A stretch of 64,000 bases of DNA from assembly GCF_933775445.1 (NCBI RefSeq), contig NC_065877.1, forward strand, positions 20,894,001 to 20,958,000, given 5' to 3'. The translations under genes were made by a program, and so were the position numbers. Positions 56,403 to 64,000 of this stretch are shown here, in pieces (position 1 is the first letter of the stretch; each line of letters opens with the position of its first letter). Origin of the DNA: Argentina anserina. Taxonomy: Eukaryota; Streptophyta; Magnoliopsida; Rosales; Rosaceae. The notes under the pieces are model-generated. The model had not been told where the DNA came from, did no database searches, and saw only the letters and a program-made list of their open reading frames with translations.

Positions 56403-58775
56403 TTACTTGCTCATTGTCGAAGACAAGCAGAAATTCCAGAATATTGAACCAACACACATGAAAGCTACACGGGCTTGAAGAGGCACCACCCTGCATAGAC
56501 GTATTTACATTTAATTATTACATATTACTAGCATTTAGATCATACCATCACACAAAAGTCATAAACCACTCAAATTTTACATTTTGAAGGTGTAATGCCA
56601 AGAGTAAGTAGTTCCTAGGATTGAAAATTCTCATCAAATAATTTACCACAGCAAACAATCTTTTCCCAGACTGATTGGATTATATAGAATACCAACTAGA
56701 CTTTCAGTGCTGGGCATAAAAAGCTCCTGCGAAAATCAATGTCGTTTATTTTACACGAGAACCTTATATATACATACAGATAGATACGCACATATGCAGA
56801 TCATCCTTTCTTTGTATATTAAACTAAGTTCAGACGATCGATACTAAGGTGGTTGACAGGATAAAAATTAGCATAAAAGTTCCCATTCAAAGACGTCAAG
56901 AGAGCAGAGGAAAGGATAAAGTAGTGAACTATGCTCGAACTCATAGAAACACATAAATTTTACATGCCAATTAGAAGGAGCATAAAACCAGCAAGTTAAG
57001 AGGGAAAGTGTACCAGAAGTTCAATAAACTGACAGGGATCCAAAACCTAAGTCCTGCATACAGAATAAAACTACCCATTAATGTCAAAAAAAAAAAGATC
57101 ATGAAATCTGATGGGACTGAACAGAAATAACAACCAAGCACTATTTACCGTAAAGCAATGTGGGAAGAGCATCTCTCCGGTACTTTTCTGGAAGCTGTGA
57201 GACTTTCCCTTGCCATATATTGTTCCATGCAAAAACAACAGCTATCACAGATGGACCAAGAACAACTTGGTTTAGGAAAACCTGCGACGAAGAAAAGGAG
57301 AAAAAAGCAATGGGGTATATTTTCAGTGGGGTTTGTCCAAGTTCCGTTTTTAAGTCTCAAATCTTAATACCTCAACACTGGTAGTGAGAAATTAACAATG
57401 ATTTCACCTTCAGCAATACGTTCACTACAGTCTTCCCTGGCAAAGAATGATCAAGATACTGGTACCAAGCATAAGAGCCAGGGCCATACAAGAGAAACCC
57501 ATAAGAAGTCATCCGAAGTGCACGAAGCCAGTCATGATCAGAGAGGAGAGTTTGTGTGACATCCTAAGGAAGCGCTTTTGGTCAAACATTAAACTCAAAA
57601 GAGAAAGATAAATCAAATAAATAAGAAAAAAAATACTGATGCAGCATACCTCACATAAGAGATGTGAACTACAAGAAGCCAAGACATTAAAGTAGACCAG
57701 AATTGATAAGGGATAGTTCGGAAAAAATAATTGGACCAATTGGGAATAAATGCCCAAATCACAAAGGAAGCAGACTAAAACTTCTCTAACATGTATATGC
57801 TTATTAGATACTGGAGCTAAATTCTTTTCATATTCTCATTATTCACCTCTAGAACCTAGACACCGTGATCACATGACAAGCATTAAGCTAGAAAGTGTGG
57901 TCTAATGGTGCATCTCAAATGATAGATTACACTTGTATGAATTATAGTTCTAATCCAGCTACCTATCCATTTCAGTGTCATACAAGCTTTGATTCAAACT
58001 ACTGTCCTCTGTGGGTACTTAAATTATCTTATGTGTCTATCAGTAAGCAAAGCATGAGTACCTCAGATAATTTTCTTTTCCATAAAAAAAAAACAGTGCT
58101 TTACATTGTAACAAAAATAAATATTCACTGTTCTTTCCGTACGCAATCAGGTATTCCAAACTTTTATCAGCAATTAGGGAGAATGTATATACCAAAATTC
58201 GACATCAGCACTAACTCAATTAAACAGCAACAATTTCGACATCAGCACTTATTCCATATAACAATGTTCAAGTTCCTCAATTTCAACATAGTATACAAAA
58301 ATCGAGCATAGATATGTGCATTTGCGCTGACTTTGACAACGTTATCTATGACAAAATCCAACAGCAAACCTATGCAAGTGAAAAATGTCTCAACTAACTG
58401 TTTCTTAACCAACTATGCACAAACACAACAATCAAAAGAGAGAATATAAAACATTAAACACAAACAATCCAAACAAAACGAATAAATGAAACAAGTTAAA
58501 GAAACCTGGGAGGTGGGTTCGGAGCTGCTCTGTTGGTCTAAAGACTTGGACTTTCTCCAGCGCTCTCTGAGCTGAGCAATAGTGTCTCCGGTCAGAGCGA
58601 GTGAGCCCGCCGTCACAGCTTGCTTTATTGGGAACCGGAAACCGGGTCCGCCATTGGGGCCCTCGACAGAATTGGAGGATTTGGAATCGAACCGCTTTCT
58701 TTGTTGTTTGTGTTTCTTTGGAAGAGAGTCCCAGCCCCAGAACCCGCCATGGCCTCCACCTCCCAAAGCATGCAT
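56403..58775 (-). CDS. Mpv17/PMP22 family membrane protein
   Basis: Five exons assembled by splice phase: 58775-58506, 57563-57408, 57281-57149, 57053-57014 and 56490-56403, giving 228 residues. Only the end exons have long open frames; the 40-bp exon 4 is easily missed. Family landmarks: FPIKQAVTAGSLALTGDTIAQ (residues 48-68), LRMTSYGFLLYGPGSYAWYQYLD, LNQVVLGPSVIAVVF, LPTLLYGLRFWIPVSLLNFW and a C-terminal VPLQARVAFMCVGSIFWNFCLS. Four hydrophobic segments fit the family's four-helix channel-like fold. Members sit in mitochondrial inner, peroxisomal or plastid membranes; the basic Gly-rich N-terminus (about 45 residues) could be a targeting region, but which organelle is not clear. Donor 1 (GTTTCT) is weak but GT-AG holds. 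Confidence 0.9.
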
Positions 58776-58776
58776 T

Positions 58777-58905
58777 CTCGAAATGAAACAAATATCTGTG
58801 TCTCCTGTTAATAATGAACCTGGTCTGAGCCTAAACTATAACAAAGTACTGAACTTGGGTGTCTTTTGCCCAGAACATTGAAACAGTAAACAGTAACATT
58901 TAATG
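58777..58905. repeat. 5' flank of the Mpv17-like gene, duplicated at 62304
   Basis: About 130 bp starting two bases upstream of the ATG. It recurs at 62304-62434 in the same orientation with about six differences. It contains the presumed 5' UTR and proximal promoter. Confidence 0.9.
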
Positions 58906-59733
58906 TGAAAATTCACATTCGGCTAATCTCACTATCGTGGCATCACCACAGCCACAAATTTGGGTCAATTTTTTAATTTGATAACGTGAGTGGTGTTATC
59001 AAGCCAAAATGCACCCCACGCACTGTTTGTGCAATTGTTAATTTGTGGAGATTGTTTCAAAATGGTCCCCATTCTCATCTTTCTTCCTCATTCTGTATAA
59101 ACAAAAATCTAAAAGACCATGTGATGAAGTCTATGTGATGAATTGATAATCCTCCAGAATTCGGATGCCACAGGAAACTCACCTTTTGGTCCAGCTGCGG
59201 GGTTCTGATTACATATTTGCTTCTGTAGGATAGAATGGAAGAGTGCAGCGGTGCGGCATGCAAGCTTGAGGTCGGAAAATAGTCGGGAATTAGAACAAAT
59301 TGATGGTGGTTGGGTTCGCGAGTAATTGACCAAAAAAAGGTTCGCGAGTGGATTTCGACAGTGATTGAGGGAGAAAGAAACGCCAGGAAGGCTAGTTTGG
59401 TGATTAAGTATGGGTTCGAGGATGTCGGGAAAGAGAACAGTGAAGACCCGAATGGAGTTATGATGGTAGAGTTCGACTTCGAAGATCTCGTCAGAACTGA
59501 CCTTTCACCGAACCAGTGCAACGCTGGGAGGTAGCCGGACGACAAAGACTCGGCACCATCGTAGAATTCAATTGGCTTTGGGGACGTTATCTTTGCTTCT
59601 CACCCTGATCCTATATATATATATATTACCCAAATAACGGTTGAGATCTTGAGATGAATTTAATCAACGGCCCAAATGTGAATTAACATTCAACTAGTTT
59701 TTTATGGATAATACCCATTACATGGAGTTTACC

Positions 59734-61080
59734 ACTTGATCAGACCCATACATCAACGAAATTACGTAAATTTCGAACTAGAACCATATTTCACTGTTTT
59801 AAAAAATCAACCGTAAGATATCATTAGTACAGTGATACATGACTACTATAAAAAAATTCACCCATTTTCGATAACATTGTGTCTTGATTCACTAAGCTAA
59901 CCTTGTGTATCATTTTTTAATCCTAAGGATAGACGTACCATGTAGCGATGAATGTATAAAAAAATTATGGGCGTAGATAGAGAGCATATCGTGAGTTCAT
60001 AGTAATTTTTAGTGTTTGTTTTTCAGACTTTAAAGCTATTTATAAGGAAAATTTGAAATTAAAAATAGTTAAAAATAAATTGAAAAAAAAAAGATAAATG
60101 TGGCCAACATAGTGCGACATGTCTTTACTTGAATTTTTGGGGTTGTGAAACAATATAAAAATTCTTTAAAAATAGTTTGGTTGCTCAAAAAATTCCCAAA
60201 ACATTACTGCACTCTTAGAATAATGTGATATGTTTGACCATATAAAAACTTTTGAATATAAATGGCAGGGAGGCACAACTATCCTCACACAAGTACGATG
60301 ATGCATATGATTTACTACTTGATCAGACCCGTACATCAATAAATATAAGTAGATTTCAAACCATAACCATATTTTACTGTCACAGTCAAATCCAACAGAT
60401 GAATATTGATTTTTCACGTGAATCACATTGTAGCCGCTAAAGTGGTATATATTGTTTCATAGTTTATATATGTGTGTGTTTCCAAACCAATTCAAAAGGA
60501 AATGAAAATTTGAAAAATCAGTCGTACGATATTATCAGTGTGGATAGATCGCATTATTATGAGTGTATAGTAATTTTTGGTGTTTTTAATGGACGTCCGA
60601 GCTATTTATAAGAAAATTTTGAAATTCTTAATAGATAAAAATCAATTAAATATCATAGTTCCACGTGTCGTTTACTTGAATTTTAGGATTATGAAACAAT
60701 ATACAAATTCTTTAAAAGTTGGTTGCCCAAAAAATTATTGCATTCCAAGAATAATGCGATATGTTCGATCATATAAAAACTTTCGAATATCAATAGTAGG
60801 GAGGCACTGATACCCTTACGCATATAAGATGATGCATATGGTTTTACTACTTAATTGAGACCCATACATCAATGAATATAAGTAAATTTCGAACCATAAC
60901 CATATTGTACTGTCACGGTCAAATCTAACAGTCGAATATTCATTTTTTTAATTTAGTCACGTGAATCACATTGTGGCCACTAAAGTGGTATATCTTGTTT
61001 CATAGTTTATATATAAATGCGTGTTTCCAAACCAATTCTCGTAAGGAAATGAACTTTTGAAAAATCGTGATCACCTCTAA
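59734..61080. repeat. Diverged tandem repeats of about 530-585 bp
   Basis: Three copies of a block beginning ACTTGATCAGACCCATACATCAA occur at 59734, 60317 and 60849, the last incomplete. Each full copy carries, in order, AACCATATTTTACTGT, a GAGCTATTTATAAG-like block, TGAAACAATATA.AAATTCTTTAAAA, and GGGAGGCAC. Divergence is considerable, with indels. No coding content. Confidence 0.8.
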
Positions 61081-61674
61081 TGGTCAAATTTTAATTTTAT
61101 TAAATTTACCATATGACTCATAACATGTCTACTATAGTGGTATAACTTGTATCATAGGTGATATGTAAGTGTAAAGCACAAAAAGTTTATACTAAATGTA
61201 CTTTGCAAATAAAACAAGGAAAAACCATATTATGTTTCCATACAAACTGTGCCTAGGAAATGAAACATGAAAATATTATTCGTAGGATGTCATAAGTATA
61301 ATGAAATATGGCTATGGTATCAAATTTGTATATTTTCATTAACATTTAGGTCTCCATTTACGTAACTTTTTATATATAATTTTTTTTGCAACTTTTTGAA
61401 GTATCTGACTCATTTATTAAAATTTTAGATATTTATGTTTCTTAAAACTAATTATGATGTCAAATTTGACACATGACACAATTCGAAACGGTCGTCTGTC
61501 CAAATGACTGAATATTTCGTTGTTTTGAATAATTTAATATAATATTAAAAAAAATATTCCCCAAGATTTGATGATTAACCATTTTAGATTTTATATTTAT
61601 ATTAATTGCAATTAATCACACAGAACAATTGCAAAATAAGTCTTTTCCAAGTTTTCCCTCATTCTTAACTTGCC

Positions 61675-61933
61675 ATGGCTAACATGAATTACATGATCAT
61701 GGGATTCATGACCTCCTCCAAGGTCCCATTCTCAGCCCCTTCTTCCCCAATCACAAAGCCCAAGCTCCTTCCTCGATCTCCAAATCTCCATCACCATCAG
61801 CAAATTGTCCACCTCCTCTGATTTCTCAAATCCTTTCTCCCTTATTGCCGTCACCTTCTTCATCATCACCCCGCCGTCCCTCACCACCGGGATTGAGAAG
61901 GCGGCGGTCTTCGACCTCACCCTCCAAATCTAG
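61675..61933 (+). pseudogene. Pseudogene of chloroplast ATP synthase subunit b' (N-terminal part)
   Basis: From an ATG at 61675 the first frame encodes a transit-peptide-like start (MANMNYMIMGF, SSKVPFSAPSSP) and hits a stop. A second frame then continues with ISKLSTSSDFSNPFSLIAV, TFFIITPP and IEKAAVFDLTL to a TAG at 61931. This order matches the N-terminus of nuclear-encoded CF0 subunit II/b' (AtpG): transit peptide, thylakoid passage region, EKA.LFDFNLTLP. One frameshift is needed and the rest of the protein is absent. Identification is from family memory, not a search. Confidence 0.6.
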
Positions 61934-62303
61934 GGCCAGACAGTTCCTCCGGCACGATTCGTCATCGTCGTCAACATGCACAACAATGAGATGATTGTTT
62001 TACTCCAAAGCAAGGAAATCTCTTCGACCTCCCTTTGAAAATTGAAACAAGAATACGCATGGAGGCTTTAACACAAACATATGTGTGGTGGAATTGTTGA
62101 ACTCTTGGAGTTGATTAGAAAAATGGTAGAGACCCATGAGCTTCAAAGTTGGAATTGAGGGTTTTAGACTTTTAGGAGGTGACTGACCTTTGGGGAAGGA
62201 GTGTGTGGTAATGTGGTATGTTCTGTCAAACAACTACTAACGAGTTTAACGCGCGTGAGAAAACGTTTCGTTAAGTGAACACTCACTGGGTGGAGGAAAG
62301 AAG

Positions 62304-62434
62304 CTCGAAATGGAACAAATATATGTGTCTCCTGTTAATAATGAACCTGGTCTGAGCCTAAACTAAAACAAAGTACTGAACTTGGGTGTCTTTTGCCCAC
62401 AGAACATTGAAACAGTAAACAATAACATTTAATG
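62304..62434. repeat. Second copy of the Mpv17-like 5' flank
   Basis: Partner of 58777-58905. It points leftward like the original but has no Mpv17 coding exon next to it. Confidence 0.9.
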
Positions 62435-64000
62435 CTCCTCTATTTTACAATCTACCCTCCTCAAGTCCTCTCACAGTCTCACCTCAACACATGTTTTGTC
62501 TCTGTATAGGCTATAACGAATTGGAAAATGCTTAAGAAGGACACCAAAAATTAAGGAATTTTTCAGTCCCGCCGTAGTACCATATGTCAATATATATTGG
62601 TGTATTCTTTTGATTATAATTTGACATGCATGATTTAATCAGAAAATATATATTTAAGCTATTTTATCAAATATTATTTTGGATTTCTTTCTATAACCCT
62701 ACACTCTAATACCATAAACCATGCACCCTAAAATCTAAAACCCTACACCCTACACCTTAAACATTAAACCCTAACTCGAAATTATAAACCTGAAATTCTA
62801 GTTCATCATCAATACTCATGAATGTCATTTCACTAATTATAAAAAGATGTTAAATTATAAATTTTGGTGTAATAAATCCACGTGTCGAAATATAACAGGT
62901 AAACATGACCATCATGCATTGTCACGTGGTACTACGGGAGAATTGAAAATTTTCTCCCAAAATACCAAATGATGTGGCATGCGTCACCTCAGAAATACCA
63001 TTCCACCAATTTAATTACATGGATTTTATTATTTTTAATTTTGAGAAAAAGTAAAAACAAGACCGATATCATAGAATATTAGTGTTTTCATAGCATATTC
63101 CCCTTTCAAAGTCATGAGGATTAGCTTACAAATTTATAATCTTTTTAACCCTATAAAAAACTCAAAAATAATCATTTCATTGAATTTTAGTATTTAAGAG
63201 AGGATGAACACCTACAATTTCATGAGAGAAGCTTAAGATTTTGGGGGAAGTATTAGGTGAAAGCATTGAGACGAATAAACGAGCGTTGGAGCTTTATACC
63301 ATCGTTCAATATGGAGAATCTTTAATTGATTCAAATTGAATGTTATGGTAGTATGCATGCACAGAGAGAATCGATGGATGGTGATATAATCAACAAAGAA
63401 GAGGCTTGAATGGTAGTTTGCAAATGCACAGGGTAAATTAGGGTTTTATGTTCTTTCCTTTTCTTTTTCATTCTCTTTCTTCTTCTTCTTCTTCTTCTTT
63501 TTCTATAATAATATAATTAAAGGAAAAGTTTTCCACATCATTAGACATTAGTATTGGTGAACAAAACTGATTAGGTGGCCTATGCCACATTATATGGGAT
63601 TCATATTTTGTAAAATATTTTGGTGTATCTAGCATTACTTTAAAGAATTTTATAAGAAAATGAACTGAGGATCGTGATTTGTACATCAATGAATGCAAAT
63701 GTTAGTTCTTTTTTTTTACGAGAAAAATATATATCGTAATTTGTTTTGTTAATTGTTGTTTATCTCACTAAAAGTTAAAAATGCCGTTTGGTACCATTTG
63801 GTCTAGCAGCATAGCCTCTAATTTCTTAAGTGGAAGGTTGTGAATTCAACTAATATTGACTTTGCTAATTGCTAACGAAGAGATTTAGGATAACCTTCTC
63901 CTGATTCCAATCTGTTCTAAATACTCATCGAATGATTTGAATCCAAATAGTTGAACTCATCACATGCTCTTATTTGTATGTCATTGAACACTGTATTCTC
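62435..64000. other. Intergenic, no gene seen
   Basis: AT-rich with short ORFs only. At 62695-62785 there are scattered CCCTAAA-like units (ACCCTACACCCTACACC, AAACCCTAAC), a degenerate telomere-like stretch. A (TTC)n run lies at 63478-63500. Confidence 0.5.
63478..63500. repeat. (TTC)n microsatellite
   Basis: About seven TTC units in a pyrimidine-rich stretch. Confidence 0.9.

Noticed and set aside
59075..59545. Minus-strand frame of 156 codons and an overlapping plus-strand frame of 74 codons
   Set aside because: They overlap each other antisense, I recognise no motif in either, and no splice structure or family match is evident. The plus frame has fair composition but is not strong enough to call.
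62695..62785. Interstitial telomere array
   Set aside because: CCCTAAA-like words are scattered and degenerate, with no perfect tandem run, so I only note it inside the intergenic entry.

Overview
This is a plant nuclear window, almost certainly a eudicot. It has AT-rich intergenic DNA, GT-AG introns and plant-specific families: a PPR-DYW editing factor, a chloroplast FTSH2-type protease, a RABA1 GTPase and a DUF1685 protein. Much of the rest is nested transposable elements. The repeat style reminds me of Rosaceae, but that is inference; nothing here fixes the genus. I saw no tRNA, rRNA or CRISPR array.

Layout. 0-2 kb: last exons of an unrecognised gene (+). 3.7-4.8 kb: a non-autonomous hAT element. 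5.1-6.9 kb: a DUF1685 gene (-) and a doubtful small two-exon gene (-). 7-26 kb: a transposon block. It holds LTR fragments, a small hAT element, a very young and apparently intact Ty1/copia retrotransposon (10.15-15.12 kb, -), a decayed Mutator-like transposase gene (18.2-22.2 kb, +), a 436-bp tandem duplication and a third hAT element. 26.3-33.4 kb: an old, broken copia element with an intact target-site duplication, sitting inside an AT-rich inverted-repeat element. 34.1-35.1 kb: an LTR fragment next to an exon-like remnant.

36-58.8 kb is the gene-rich half, with all genes on the minus strand: RABA1 GTPase (2 exons), PPR-DYW protein (1 exon), FTSH2 (3 coding exons plus a 5'UTR intron), a RING-H2 E3 ligase (3 exons) and an Mpv17/PMP22 membrane protein (5 exons). 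Between RABA1 and the PPR gene lies a patchwork of gene fragments, including a broken partial copy of the neighbouring FTSH2 gene. Between FTSH2 and the RING gene sits a 3.04-kb solo LTR with a perfect 5-bp target-site duplication. 58.8-64 kb: repeats, a duplicated copy of the Mpv17 5' flank, and a pseudogene fragment of the nuclear gene for chloroplast ATP synthase subunit b'.

The genes are ordinary, unrelated housekeeping and organelle genes with no operon-like logic. I found no convincing new multi-gene system. The most notable items are the young copia element, the chimeric gene-fragment patch at 40-41.8 kb, the long GC-rich solo LTR and the duplicated promoter segment. Exon joins were worked out by hand from splice sites and reading phase; domain calls are from motif recognition without database searches.
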